Source of the DNA: Zea mays
Taxonomy: Eukaryota > Streptophyta > Magnoliopsida > Poales > Poaceae
Direction of reading: 5' to 3'
Length of the DNA: 64,000 bases
Assembly: GCF_902167145.1 (NCBI RefSeq)
Contig: NC_050102.1
Span: forward strand, 186,001 to 250,000
The position numbers and the translations under genes are program-made. Below, in pieces: positions 9,786-21,354 of the stretch. Every line of letters begins with the position of its first letter. Positions within the stretch are counted from its first letter, which is position 1. The notes under the pieces were generated by a model. It had not been told where the DNA came from and did no database searches. It was given only the letters and a program-made list of their open reading frames with translations.

Positions 9786-12299
9786 CTAAATATTTTCAAG
9801 CTTCGGATCTCTTGCTTTATAACTTTTGTCAATATGACCAGAAATAACCTGGGAATCAGTTTTAAGAACTGCTCTTCTAATTCCCATTGCCTTTAATTTC
9901 CGAAGACCCAAGAGCAAAGCTTCGTACTCAGCAATGTTATTTGTGCAACTGAAATCAAGTCTTGTTGCATAACAAGTTTTAACTTTGGAAGGTGCGACCA
10001 ACACAGCAGCTGCTCCTGCTCCGAAGGTTCCCCAAGAACCATCGCAAAATACTGTCCAAACTTCGGCATCTTTACTCGTTTCTTCTTCCTGAGCCCCTGG
10101 CGTCCAGTCAGCAATGAAGGCTGCCAACGCTTGGGACTGAATCGAAGATCTATGCACATAATCAATGCAAAATTCATTGAGTTCCGCAACCCATTTTCCA
10201 ATCCTTCCAGTAGCTTCTCTATTTCTCATAATATCCTTCAATGGTTGTGAAGAAGGGACAATTATATTGTATGCTTGAAAATAGTGCCGAAGCTTCCTGG
10301 AGGCCATCAAAATAGCGTACAACACCTTCTCTAATTCTGTATAATTTTTCTTTGATAAACTAAGAACTTCGGATACAAAGTATATTGGGGCTTGCTTTTT
10401 GACTTGGCCTTCAAGCTTCTCTTGGACAAGTGCTGCACTTACCGCTGAGTGCGAAGCTGCCACATATAACAACAGAGGAGCCCCTGGCATTGGTGGAGTT
10501 AGTGTTGTTAGGTCTATCAAATATTGCTTCAGCTCTTCGAAGGCTCTCTGCTGGACTGGTCCCCATTGAAAAACTTTGGCTGACTTCAGCACTTCGAAGA
10601 ATGGTAAATTTCTCTCTGCTGATCTAGATATGAATCTGTTGAGAGATGCCAGTCTTCCTGTCAATCTTTGAGCCCCCTTCTTTGTACTTGGTGGTTCCAT
10701 TCGAAGGATAGCTTCGATTTTATTTGGATTAGCCTCAATCCCTTTTGTTGAAACTAGGCAGCCAAGAAATTTCCCTTTCTTTACTCCGAAGACACACTTT
10801 TCTGGATTCAACTTTAAACCGGCCTGTCTAAAATTAGCGAAGGTCTCCTGCAGATCAGCAATGTGATTTTCTTGCTTCGTGCTTTTTACAATGATATCAT
10901 CAACATAAGTTAGCACATTTCTGCCTATCTGAGAATGGAGAACCTTCGCTGTCATTCTGCTGAAGCTTCCTCCCGCATTCTTGAGCCCCTCAGGCATCCG
11001 AAGATAACAATATGTTCCACTGGGGGTTATGAAGCTGGTTTTTGGCTCATCCTCCTTCTTCATCCAAATTTGATGATAGCCTGAATAACAATCCAGCAGA
11101 CTCATAAGCTCTGATGAAGCTGTTGCATCAACTAGGGAATCTATCGTTGGCAATGGAAATTCATCCTTCGGACAGGCCTTGTTGAGATCAGTAAAATCAA
11201 TACACATCCTCCATTTGTCGTTGGCCTTTTTTACCATAACAGTGTTAGCCAGCCGTTCTGGGTATTTTACTTCTCTGATGACTCCGACGCTGAGGAGTCT
11301 TTTTACTTCATTCCGAGCACCTTCGGCCTTGTCATCAGACATCTTCCGAAGCCTCTGCTTTCTAGGTCTGAAGGATGGATCAACATTGAGCGAGTGTTCA
11401 ATAACATCCCTGTTGACTCCGCAAAGATCATTAGCTGACCATGCAAAAACATCTTTGTTGTTGAACAGAAACCTTATCAAGGTTTTCTCCTGTTCTTCGG
11501 ACAGTTGAGATCCCAATAGCACCTTCTGCTCTGCTACGTCATCGCATAAAAGCATGGGCTTCGGCTGATCGGCCGAAGCAGCTTTCTCCCTTCTGAACTT
11601 GTATTGCTCACAAGCTTCAGCTCCATCTATGTTATGGATTGCTTTTGAGTCTGTCCAGTTTCCTTCGGCCCTTCTGGCAGCTTCCTGACTTCCATGAATG
11701 GCAATGGGCCCTTGGTCCGAAGGTATCTTCATGCAAAGATATGTTGGATGAAGAATTGCTTCGAAGGCATTGAGAGTACCACGACCAATGATTGCATTGT
11801 AAGGGTATTCCATGTCAATAATATCAAACACAACTTGTTCAGTCCTTGTGTTGTTAATAAATCCGAAGGTTACTGGCATTGTGATTTTGCCAAGTGCTAC
11901 AACCTGCCTTCCTCCGAAGCCACAAAGGGGATGTGTGGCATCATGGATCTTGTCTTCGGGCTCTTGCATCTGTCTGAAGGCTTTGGCAAATATGATATCA
12001 GCCGCACTGCCTGTATCAACCAAAACATTGTGGACCAGAAATCCTTTGATCACACAAGAGATAACCATAGCATCATTGTGCGGGTAATCCTTGAGCTGAA
12101 GATCCTCTTGAGAGAAGGTAATTGGGATGTGAGACCATCTTGACTTGATGAAGGGTCCTTGTACCCCTACGTGTTGTACTCTTCTCTGTGCCTCCTTCTT
12201 CTGTTTCTTGTTGGCCGGCTCTGAGCATGAACCGCCTGTTATCGGGAGAATCAGCTTTGGAGCCGAAGCAGTTCCAGCTTGGTTCTTGAACGAAGCCAT
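9786..12299 (-). CDS. pol: Tat1 protease-RT-RNase H-aRNase H polyprotein lacking gag
   Basis: The chosen start is the ATG at 12299, the first after the primer binding site; the frame is open further into the LTR. The protein is about 837 residues. The aspartic protease motif VDTGSA is at about residue 95. RT has YVDD at about 465, followed by RNase H. A second, archaeal-type RNase H (FCDGSWG at about 750; TNNIAEYEALL after it) ends the frame. The second RNase H marks the Tat lineage. Only about 30 residues precede the KKQKKEAQRR linker that normally separates gag from protease, so matrix, capsid and nucleocapsid are absent. The frame ends at a frameshift just before integrase. Confidence 0.85.
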   Translation of the reverse strand: MASFKNQAGTASAPKLILPITGGSCSEPANKKQKKEAQRRVQHVGVQGPFIKSRWSHIPITFSQEDLQLKDYPHNDAMVISCVIKGFLVHNVLVDTGSAADIIFAKAFRQMQEPEDKIHDATHPLCGFGGRQVVALGKITMPVTFGFINNTRTEQVVFDIIDMEYPYNAIIGRGTLNAFEAILHPTYLCMKIPSDQGPIAIHGSQEAARRAEGNWTDSKAIHNIDGAEACEQYKFRREKAASADQPKPMLLCDDVAEQKVLLGSQLSEEQEKTLIRFLFNNKDVFAWSANDLCGVNRDVIEHSLNVDPSFRPRKQRLRKMSDDKAEGARNEVKRLLSVGVIREVKYPERLANTVMVKKANDKWRMCIDFTDLNKACPKDEFPLPTIDSLVDATASSELMSLLDCYSGYHQIWMKKEDEPKTSFITPSGTYCYLRMPEGLKNAGGSFSRMTAKVLHSQIGRNVLTYVDDIIVKSTKQENHIADLQETFANFRQAGLKLNPEKCVFGVKKGKFLGCLVSTKGIEANPNKIEAILRMEPPSTKKGAQRLTGRLASLNRFISRSAERNLPFFEVLKSAKVFQWGPVQQRAFEELKQYLIDLTTLTPPMPGAPLLLYVAASHSAVSAALVQEKLEGQVKKQAPIYFVSEVLSLSKKNYTELEKVLYAILMASRKLRHYFQAYNIIVPSSQPLKDIMRNREATGRIGKWVAELNEFCIDYVHRSSIQSQALAAFIADWTPGAQEEETSKDAEVWTVFCDGSWGTFGAGAAAVLVAPSKVKTCYATRLDFSCTNNIAEYEALLLGLRKLKAMGIRRAVLKTDSQVISGHIDKSYKARDPKLENI

Positions 12300-12330
12300 A
12301 AGCTCAAAAAGTGGAAGTGAGTTCACCGGA

Positions 12331-12342
12331 GGTGGGCGCCAA
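12331..12342 (-). other. Tat1 primer binding site
   Basis: TTGGCGCCCACC abuts the 5' LTR end. TGGCGCC-type sites are usual for Tat-lineage gypsy elements. Confidence 0.75.
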
Positions 12343-12973
12343 TGTTGGGGACTTGTTCTCAAATGCTATGAATTAAGAACAAGGCAACACAAAATGTTAA
12401 ATATTAATGCCCTTCGTCCGCTGAAGCATTATCTCCCCCAAGGATTTAATGAACTTCGGACGAAGGCCATAAGTAGAATATCACGAAGGTCACACCTTCG
12501 TGATCAGAATTACAAAATAATATGAAATAAAATATAAAACATGAAACATTAGAGAAAGATGTACCAAAGATAGATAACATTATTCACATATTTTATTATA
12601 TGAACCTAAATATCAAAACATAATGTTTAGGTACATTTATACCTTCGCCTTGGCAGAAAATAATAATTCCCGAGCAATGCGTTTGCAATTACAGGATTGC
12701 GTGAACAGTAAAGGAATAATGTTCACTATTTATAGGCACAGGACATAGCCTGTAAGGAATTACAATCATACCCCTTATAAAAGTTTACAACAATGACTCA
12801 GACCCTTATGGACTAAAAGGTCATTCCATCTTTAAGTCGGTTCGATCCTTCATCTTCGGATACGCTATAACACCGAAGCTTCTTGAGTGGTAGCTTCGGC
12901 ATCACGTATAAGCAGCTTTTGCCAAAGCTGTTTCTTCCTGCAGGACCTTCGGCGACGAAGCATGGTCCCAACA
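12343..12973 (-). repeat. Tat1 5' LTR
   Basis: This is 631 bp with a TATA box (minus strand) at 12727-12734. It differs from the 3' LTR at about a dozen positions plus one single-base indel. At 1.3e-8 substitutions per site per year (the rate commonly used for grass LTRs) this is about 0.7 million years. Confidence 0.9.
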
Positions 12974-12978
12974 CCTGG

Positions 12979-15900
12979 GGTGGGGTGGTTTGTAAAGCAA
13001 GGGTGAGTACACATCAACGTACTCAGCAAATGTCCCGTTTAGCTAAAGTGGACTAGCTATATGTGGAGTTAAGGTTAAGCAGATGCTTTTAGTTGGTCAA
13101 GTTTTATTACTATAAGTAGAGCCAAGTTTTAGTAATAACCCAGTTATTACCCAGAAGTACCTCCTCAAAAGAGTAAATACCAGAGATCATAATTTTAATC
13201 ACCATTGTTAATCATCATCATAAAAGTAACCATTGTTCTTCTAATCAAAGAGGATCCTAAGGCTGCTCATAACCGCGAGCACGGCTGATATACCAGTTTC
13301 TAACACTCTGCAGAGGTCGCACACTTTACCCATAAGCCATGATTCCCATTCTGCCCAGGGTTCTAGCCTCCCCATTGATCACTACCAAGGTGACCTAGCA
13401 GGGTCTCACTACGTAGCCTTTACAAAGATTTCCCAAAGGTCATAGCCGACCGTTAGGTTTCTCCAGTTTGATAAACACAGTACATCTCCCCAAAGGAAGG
13501 GTGACTAACAAAACCAAATCAAAAAACCTCTGCAACCAACCTCGGCAGAGCAAGTAATGTGCCCGGACCCCATTGACGGCCCTACGACGAAGCCAAGTAC
13601 TCCTCTGGTTCCTCTAATTAATCAGCTAAGGGCGTCTCATTCCACCCTCATGGTTGCACTATTATCCCGGGTTGTCACTCCCTAAACAGATCCTTATAGA
13701 GAGGCACTCAGGAAAGAGCCTGAGCCCCCTAAAGCAATTACAAGGACCTCATCGGGATAACATCATCGTATCATAAAAGATCACATCATGTTCATTGATT
13801 AAGTTTAAGCAATAGCATAAGCTAACCATGATTAACCCAAAAAGGTAAACAAGGGTAAGGGAAATACAAACTAGTCAATCCTTAAGTTTCAGTAATGTAA
13901 TGCGGGACAGTGAATTATAAAGTATAGTAGGACATAGTAGGTCTGAGGACATTTGCCTTCACCAAGTTGTTGCTAAGGGAGGTCTCCAACAACACACTCA
14001 GGAACTTCGGACTGCTCGTTGTCTAAATAAAGCGAGCATGCATTCAATACATTTGGAAAGTACAAATGAACAACACACCAAATATGTACAAACATTGGAG
14101 CACATCTTAAAAAGGCACAATACTACATAAGGGATAATGAATTCAAAGTGTAACATAAACTAAAACATAAAATAGCTTCCTTTGAAAATAGATTACTATT
14201 TCCCTAAGTGTTATTTACAAGAGCATAATCATAGATCAATTTATTTTATGGTGACCTAAAATTTAGAACAGGGATGAACTTATGTAATACATATTATTAA
14301 TCTCACAAGTTTAAACAAGTTTAAATCTCTAAGGTTCTCCTTTTATTTATTTTATTAAATAAATAAAACTACATCTACCTTAGTTCATATTCAATCCTAA
14401 AAATTAGAGTGTGCAGACAGTAAGTGAAACCATTTTATTTAAACAGAGAATAATTCTATGAGTATTTGCAATTCGAATCACTCAATTTGGAGTTCATATG
14501 CAAAAGTTATGAAATAAACAAGTTTGGGAATTTAAAATATGAATTTAGGGCTAATTCTGTGAATATTTAAAAGTCCAGGGCTAAATCTGAAAGGTTACAG
14601 GGGTCTGCGCGCGAAAACCAGGGACAACGGGTTGATTTCCAGTAAACCGAGGGTCTATTTTAAGAAAACTAACGCGCGAAGGGGTATCGGGTGAATCTAA
14701 CCCTTAGATCAGAAACCGACGACCGAGATTAGATCTGCGGCCGAGGGCGCGCGCGCGGGGGCGGGCGAGCAAGCGCTGACAAGCGGGCCAGGGGTGTCAG
14801 CGACCGAGGGGGAGAGCGCACTGACCGAGCGGGTCCAGCGCCAGAGGGGAAACGGACGACTACAGGGGTCCGAGCCGTTCGATCAAGATCGGACGGAGGG
14901 GGTCCGAGGGCGTCCGAGAGGGGTCCGAGCCGTTCGATCAAGATCGGACAGGGGAAATCAGACCAAAAAGGATGAGCGGCTGCAGGTGACGCTGACAGGC
15001 GGGATAGAGCATCAGGCACGCGTGCGCGAAGCAGTACCCGCGGTCCGAGCTGTTTTGATTTGAATCGGACGGAGGGGATCAGACCGGGGAAACAGACGGC
15101 TGCGGGCGGTGCTGCTCCTCTCCACGGCGGTGAGGTCGCCGGAGTTGAGGCAGGCGCAGGTTACGGCGGCTCTGGGGTCGCCGGAGTTGGGCAGAGGGGA
15201 AGAGGGCGCCACGGCGAACTCGATGGCTGGGAAAGGGCCATGAATCCACAGGTAGAGAGGGGAGAACGGCGGTGAGAAGGTCTCGGGCGGGTCGGAGAAA
15301 CTCCGGTGAGCGATTCCGGCCACGGGGAGGGGACTTAAGGCACGCTAAGGCCTGGGCTGGCTTTAGCAGAGACGGGAGCGACACAGGGAACTACTCCGGT
15401 GAACTAGATCAGGCTAAATCGGCCGGCCACCGCGCGAGCACGGCAGACCGCCACGGTCGAGCACCAGCGAAGGCGAAATTGGACGAACACAGGGCGCAAT
15501 AAGGGAAATTGGGCATGGGGACGGGTATCTCACCTCGGGACGGAGCTCGAGGAGGCTTGGCGCAGTCTCCGGCGAGCTGGACGGTCAGGAACACGGGCGC
15601 GGGTCTCCGGTGGCGTCTAGCGGCGAGGGCAGAGCGCGAGAGAGGGCAAGGGTGTGCGAAATGAGGTGAGGGGCAAGTGTGGGGCACTGGCAGAGCTCTA
15701 AGTAGGGAGCTGGGCGCGTGGGCGGGCGTCGTGGCCGAGAAACCCGGCGACGTGCGCGAGTGCACACGCGCTGGTCCACGGCGGGCGCGAGGAAGGCGGA
15801 ACTGACAGGGTTGGCCCACGGTGTAGAGAGAGAAAAGAGGGACGCTTGGGGGCAACGGCTCGACGACTGGCGATCCGGACCCGCGAGACAGAGAGAGAGA

Positions 15901-16424
15901 GGGAGAGCGAGCGGATGAAATAACTGGCGCCGACAGGCTGGGTCCACTGGGCAGTGAGCGAGAGAGGGAGGGTGCGCGCGAGGGAAAACTGCCGCTGACA
16001 GGCGGGGTTCGCCTGTCAGGCGGCGCAGGCGCGTGGGCGCGCGGCATGGCTGGGCTTAGCTGGGCCGGCTGGGCTGCTTTCTCCTTTTCTTTTTCTCTAG
16101 ATTTTCTAATTCTTTTTCTATTTTTTTCTATAGGGTTTTCAAATCCAAATTCAAACTATGTTTCAAATTCAAATTAATTCAACCATGTGCAACACTTCAA
16201 AGAATATTTTAAGCTCAGTATGATGCAACATGTCATGACCCATAATATTTTGGCAAAACTAAATAATTAACCTCCACTAGTTTAATCTATTTCTAATCAA
16301 ATGGAAAAAAGGGAGAAATAATCTAGAGAGAGAGAAAGCCTAGAGTGAGAAAAAGGAAGAGTAACACATGATTTTGGATGATAATTAGGAAGAAATTTTA
16401 TACCCCCAAAATCAGGGTGTTACA
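12979..16424 (-). repeat. Tekay 3' LTR, proximal part
   Basis: With 3034-3393 this makes an LTR of about 3806 bp. The AT-rich part (12979-14600) is homologous to 22970-24600. A GC-rich block (about 14730-16080) is homologous to 42791-43950. The LTR starts TGTAACACCC at 16424 on the minus strand. Open frames in the GC-rich block are artefacts of composition. No gene is seen. Confidence 0.9.
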
Positions 16425-16438
16425 GACCTATCCCCCTT
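16425..16438 (-). other. Tekay polypurine tract
   Basis: AAGGGGGATAGGTC on the minus strand directly precedes the 3' LTR. Confidence 0.8.
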
Positions 16439-16487
16439 AAAAGAATCTCGCCCTCGAGATTCAGGGCTGGCTAGAAAAGAGCTCAGG

Positions 16488-17189
16488 CTACTTAGCTTTC
16501 AAATCATCTTCTCTTTCCCAGGTTGCTTCTTCTTCTGAATGGTGACCCCATTTGACTTTGCACATCCTGATGGTACTTCTCCGGGTGACCTGATCTGTTG
16601 TCTCCAAAATTTGAGTTGGCTTCTTAATATACGTCAGATCTTCTTGAACTTCAAGATCCTCGGCTGGTAACTGCTCTTCTGGCACTCTCAAGCATTTGTT
16701 CAACTGAGACACATGGAACACATCGTGCACTGTGGACAGATTCTCTGGTAAGCTGAGTTGATAAGGCACTTCTCCACGTCTTGCCTGAATCTGATACGGG
16801 CCTATATAGCGAGGGGCTAGCTTGCCCTTGACTCCGAACCTCTTGGTTCCTTTGATCGGTGACACCTTCAAATAGACATAGTCCCCCACTTCAAAATTGA
16901 GTTCTCTTCTTCTGGTGTCAGCATAGCTTCGCTGTCTAGACTGCGCTGCCTTCAAATTCTCTCGAACCATTCTGATGTTCTCTTCGGCTTCAAGCAAAAT
17001 ATCTGGTCCGAACACTTGTTTTTCACCAGGTTGATCCCAATGCAACGGAGTTCTGCAATTCCTCCCATAGAGTGCTTTAAATGGTGACATCTTCAGACTG
17101 GCCTGGTAACTGTTGTTGTAAGAGAATTCTGCATATGGTAATCTCTTGTCCCATCCTAACTGGTCTTGCAAAGCACAAGCTCTCAACAT
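16488..17189 (-). pseudogene. Tekay integrase C-terminal half with chromodomain
   Basis: The frame holds the integrase core end (YAEFSYNNSYQASLKMSPF), the GPY/F-like module (KLAPRYIGPYQI) and a C-terminal chromodomain (KVKWGHHSEEEATWERED). Chromodomains of this class bind methylated histone H3 and steer integration to heterochromatin. An early stop at 16488-16490 removes the last eight or so residues: a PELFSSQP-type tail followed by TGA reads on in frame. Upstream it is separated from 17232-17510 by a TAG, probably from CAG. Confidence 0.85.
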
Positions 17190-17231
17190 ATCTTTAAGAA
17201 TCTGGTTGGTTCTCTCAGTCTGACCATCTGT

Positions 17232-18005
17232 CTACGGGTGATAAGCTGAACTGAACTTCAAATGTGTGCCCAATGCTTCATGTAGCTGCTGCCAAAAATG
17301 AGAGGTGAACTGGGTGCCTCTATCTGATACTATCTTCTTCGGAACGTCATGCAAGTACACAATCTGAGCCATGTATAACTCTGCCAACATTGCACTGTTA
17401 TAGGTGGTCTTGACTGGTATGAAATGGGTCGTCTTTGTCAAACGGTCCACTACTACCCAGATGGAGTCATAACTAGCTCGAGTGCGGGGCAGACCAACTA
17501 TAAAGTCCATCCCAATATCATCCCATTTCCACTAAGGAATCTGCAACGGCTGCAACAAACCTGCAGGTCTCTGATGTTCTGCCTTGATCCCTTGACAACT
17601 GTCACATCTTGCCACATATCCTGCTATCTCTCTTTTCATACCGTACCACCAGAATCTTTTCTTCAGGTCTTGGTACATCTTCTCACTACCAGGGTGTATA
17701 GAGTATGCTGTCTCATGAGCCTCCTTGAGAATCAGTTCCCGGATCGAGGTGATGTCGGGAACACACAACGTATCCTTAAACCATACCACTCCTTCGGCAT
17801 CTTCACGAAAATCTGGACTTTTCCCATCGATGATCAGCTGTTGGATCTCGTTGATCTTCTCATCATCCTTCTGACCTTTTCTAATGTCTTGCTCTAGAGT
17901 GGGCACTAGTTCAATTGTCACTCCTTGAGTGTTGTTTAGAAATCCGAGACTCAATCTGTCGAATTCCTTCGCTATCTCATATGGCATCGGGTGAGCGTCC
18001 AACAT
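17232..18005 (-). pseudogene. Tekay integrase N-terminal half (zinc finger and DD of the core)
   Basis: Two open blocks (17532-18005 and 17232-17510) in the same frame are split by one TAG at about 17533. The first has the HHCC finger (HPGSEKMYQDL and CDSCQ). The second has MDFIVGLP with the first catalytic Asp and SDRGTQFTS with the second; the Glu lies just past the next stop, in TDGQTERTN. The stops are single-base nonsense changes. Confidence 0.85.
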
Positions 18006-18011
18006 ATTGAC

Positions 18012-18545
18012 TTAGCTCTTCCTGCTAAGAGCATCTGCAACTACGTTTGCTTTGCCTGAGTGATAATGAATCTCCAGCTCATAATCTTTGATCAACTCTA
18101 GCCATCTTCGCTGCCTCATGTTTAACTCTGACTGAGTGAATATGTACTTGAGGCTCTTGTGGTCCGTGTAGATATCACACTTCTGCCCATAAATATAATG
18201 TCTCCAGGTCTTCAATGCATGAACCACTGCTGCTAGCTCCAGATCATGAGTGGGGTGATTCTTCTCATGAACTTTCAATTGTCGGGACGAGTATGCCACT
18301 ACTCTCCCTTCCTGCATTAACACACATCCCAATCCGGTATATGAAGCATCGCAATATACTGAGAACGGCTTGTGAACATCTGGTAAAACAAACATTGGCG
18401 CTGTTGTCAACTTCTGCTTCAACATCTCAAATGATTCTTGGCACGCTGGGGTCCACTTGAACTCAACCTTCTTTGCTAGCAATGCTAGCATTGGCCTAGC
18501 AATCTTGGAGAAACCTTCAATAAAACGCCGATAGTAACCGGCCAT
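18012..18545 (-). pseudogene. Tekay RNase H
   Basis: Typical Ty3/gypsy RNase [41 protein letters not shown], and a C-terminal [10 protein letters not shown]. The downstream stop at the integrase border is TAA, probably from CAA. The upstream join to RT is interrupted by a TGA, probably from CGA. Confidence 0.9.
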
Positions 18546-18566
18546 TCCAATGAAACTATTGATTCC

Positions 18567-19391
18567 TCAGACATCTTTTGGTGCTTTGCAGTCCAGAATC
18601 GCTGCCACTTTCTTTGGATCCACAGCTAGTCCATCTCGGTTTATAATATGACCCAAGAATAGAACTTTGTTGATCCAGAACTCACACTTGCTAAGCTTGG
18701 CATACAGCTGGCAATCTCGTAGCCTCTGCAGTACTTTCCTCAAATGCTCCTCATGCTCTTGCTCATTCTGGGAATATACGAGAATATCATCAATGAACAC
18801 CACTACGAACTTGTCGAGGTAGTCTATGAACACACTGTTCATCAAGTACATGAAGTATGCCGGCGCATTCGTCAATCCGAATGACATAACCATGAACTCA
18901 TATAGTCCATACTTGGTGATGAAGGCTGTCTTCGGTATATCTGAAGGTCGGATTCTGAGCTGATGGTAGCCTGACCTCAGATCTATCTTTGAGAACACAC
19001 TAGCTCCTCTCAGTTGATCAAATAGGTCTTCAATTCGAGGCAGAGGGTACTTGTTCTTGATAGTGACTTCATTTAGAGCTCTGTAATCGATGCACATCCT
19101 CTTCGTGCCATCCTTCTTCTCCACAAATAACACTGGGGCTACCCAAGGCGAGGTACTTGGCCTGATATAACCTTTCTCTAACAACTCATCAATTTGCTTC
19201 TTGAGTTCCACCAACTCTGGTTCGGACACTCGATAAGCTCTCTTGGAAATAGGGGCGGTGCCTGGGATAAGCTCTATGGCAAATTCAACTTTTCTGTCAG
19301 GTGGCATGCCTGGTAACTCTTCAAGGAATACATCGGGGAATTCTAACACAATCCTAATTGCCTCAATTGGATTGGACTCCTTATCATCCAC
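18567..19391 (-). pseudogene. Tekay reverse transcriptase
   Basis: This is a complete RT palm and fingers: [42 protein letters not shown] and the catalytic FIDDILVYS. It overlaps the protease frame by 49 bases through a one-base frameshift near 19390. The catalytic residues are intact. Confidence 0.9.
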
Positions 19392-19759
19392 TGATAAATC
19401 TTGGTTACTACTTCCTTTCCAGATGGGGACACCAACTTAACTGTCCTCTTGTCACAACTGACAGTGGCTTGATTTCTATGTAGCCAATTTATCCCTAGGA
19501 TGACATCTAACCCTTGAGTTCCCATGACTACTAGGATAGCGGGGAAGGCTATCCCCCTTATTTCAATCCTTAGATTCGGACAAATCCCATCAGACTGAAC
19601 TTTTCCCCCAACTGAATTAACTCTCAAAGGTGGGATCATTGGTTCTATGGGGATGTTATGTGATTCTATCCAAGATGCAGAAACAAAAGAATGTGTGGCA
19701 CCAGTATCAAATAATACTTTTGCTGGGTAGGATTCGACTGGAAACATACCTACTGCCAC
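19343..19759 (-). pseudogene. Tekay aspartic protease
   Basis: VLFDTGATHSFVS is the retropepsin active-site motif, and LDVILGINWL is the second conserved motif. It runs out of frame into RT near 19390. Confidence 0.85.
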
Positions 19760-19771
19760 GTCCTGAGCATC

Positions 19772-21002
19772 CTAGATTGCTTTAGCCTCTAGGTGGTTCA
19801 CCTTTCCATGGTTGTAGGCCTGACCACGGACTCCTGGCGCTTGCTGTGGTGCTCCTTGTCTTGTTGGGGCATTGACTGCTGGCGGTTGCTGGGCTGCTTT
19901 CTTTGGACAATTCTTCGCCCAGTGATTTTGTTCTCCACAGTAGAAGCATGCATGACCTCCTACTTGTGCTAGGGCTGCTTGGGCATTCTGGTTGGTTGCT
20001 GGGGTAGGAAGACGAGCTGCCTGGTTGTTCTGACGTTGGTACTGATTTCCTCCTGGCTGAGTGTTCTGACGGTACTGTTGCTGCTGCTGCTGAGGAAACT
20101 GCCCCTGGTACTGGTGCTGGTGCTGACGCTGATGCTGGTGCTGGTGACCTTGCTTGAATGGCTGAGGTGGGTTGCCTGAGTAGCGAGGACGATTGCTACT
20201 CCCAACCTGAGGTCCACCAATCTTGTGTTTTCTGTCCTCCATCTCTCGACGCTTCCTTTCAGTCATGATTGCTCTGTCGATCAAATGCTGGAAGGTGGGG
20301 AAAGTGTGGTTCATCAACTGATAATGGAGGGGATCAACCAATCCTCTCAGAAAGCGGTACTGCCGCTTGGCATCTATGTTGACGTCCTCTGGGGCATAAC
20401 GCGACAGCTGAAGAAACTTGTCCCTATACTCACTAACGGATAGGGGACCTTGCTTTAGGGCGAGAAACTCCTCCTTCCTCACTATCATCAGTCCCTCGGG
20501 CACATGGTAGCGACGGAAGTTGTCCCTGAACTCCTCCCAAGTAATGGCTTCAGGGTTAGCATGGGTGGCGAGGTAGGACTCCCACCAAGACTGTGCTGCT
20601 CCCTCAACTGTCGAGGACCATACAACACCTTCTCACGATTATTGCACTGGGCAGTGTGCAACTCATGCTCCACAGTACGCAGCCAATCTTCGGCGTCCAT
20701 GGGATCAGCAGAGTGGGCAAAGACTGGGGGATGGCCCCTCATGAACTCTGTCCGCTTGTCTCTGGGCACTTGTGGCATCTGGACTTGCATTGGAGGCTGA
20801 GGTGGTGGTGGCTGCTGTTGAATCTGCTGCATCGCTGCTAATGTCTGACCAATTGCCTGAACTACCTGGGTCTACATCAAGAACATCTGCTCAATGGTCA
20901 TTGGTGGTAGCGGTGGCAACTGTTGCTGCTGGGCTGCTTCCTCTTGGGGTGCTTGCTGTTCAGGTTGAGCACGCCTCGCACCTGTGCGTCTGTTCTCAGA
21001 CA
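19772..21002 (-). pseudogene. gag: Tekay gag
   Basis: The start MSENRRTGARRAQ is at about 21002. A TAG lies at about 20873, and a frameshift at about 20615 splits the capsid region (DPMDAEDWLRTVEHEL in one block; EEFLALKQGPLSVSEYRDKF in the next). A glutamine-rich stretch (about 20050-20150) precedes the CCHC knuckle CFYCGEQNHWAKNCP at about 19930. The frame stops at 19772, just before protease. Confidence 0.85.
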
Positions 21003-21354
21003 TCTGTAGAAATTACACACATATCAGATCTGACTTTGTAGTCTTTCAGCATAAGAAAAGATATACGGAAATCTTCACAGCACTGAACAATTGATCATCT
21101 TCACTGACAACTTCTCAGATAAAGAGGAAAGTGGAAATAAATGGATTACCCAACTAAATAACTAATTTTATTAATAACTACACCAAGTTGTGGGGGATAC
21201 CCACACCTTGGTGACAATCATTACAAAGATCCAACTTCATTACATGTTCATCATGACAAGCATCCCATCATACGATAAGCAAACTAACTCTAACTAAGAC
21301 TGACTAGACTAAGACACTGAATTAAGCATTATTACAGACTCCGACCCTGTCGAT
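21003..21354 (-). other. Spacer between the Tekay extra ORF and gag
   Basis: This AT-rich, non-coding stretch contains a palindrome-like CACCAAGTTGTGGGGG...CACACCTTGGTG near 21181-21211. No other feature is seen. Confidence 0.5.

Larger units (their letters stand above)
3394..12973 (-). mobile_element. Tat-lineage Ty3/gypsy element (Tat1), gag-deleted, with antisense gene
   Basis: This is a 9.58-kb element with 630/631-bp LTRs (TGTTGGGACC...GTCCCCAACA) and TSD CCTGG. In element order it has 5' LTR, PBS, protease-RT-RNase H-second RNase H, integrase, a non-coding stretch with a 64-bp tandem repeat, a plus-strand antisense gene, polypurine tract and 3' LTR. The second RNase H domain is diagnostic of the Tat lineage, which in maize includes Cinful/Zeon, Grande and Huck. 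I cannot assign the family with certainty. The LTRs differ at about 12 sites (about 2%). Confidence 0.85.

Noticed and set aside
12300..12362. Earlier in-frame start of the Tat1 polyprotein at 12362
   Set aside because: That ATG lies within the LTR. The first ATG after the primer binding site is at 12299.
14729..16047. Long open frames in the GC-rich block on both strands (proline/alanine/arginine-rich)
   Set aside because: They lie within the Tekay LTR, differ in frame between the two LTR copies, and result from GC bias.
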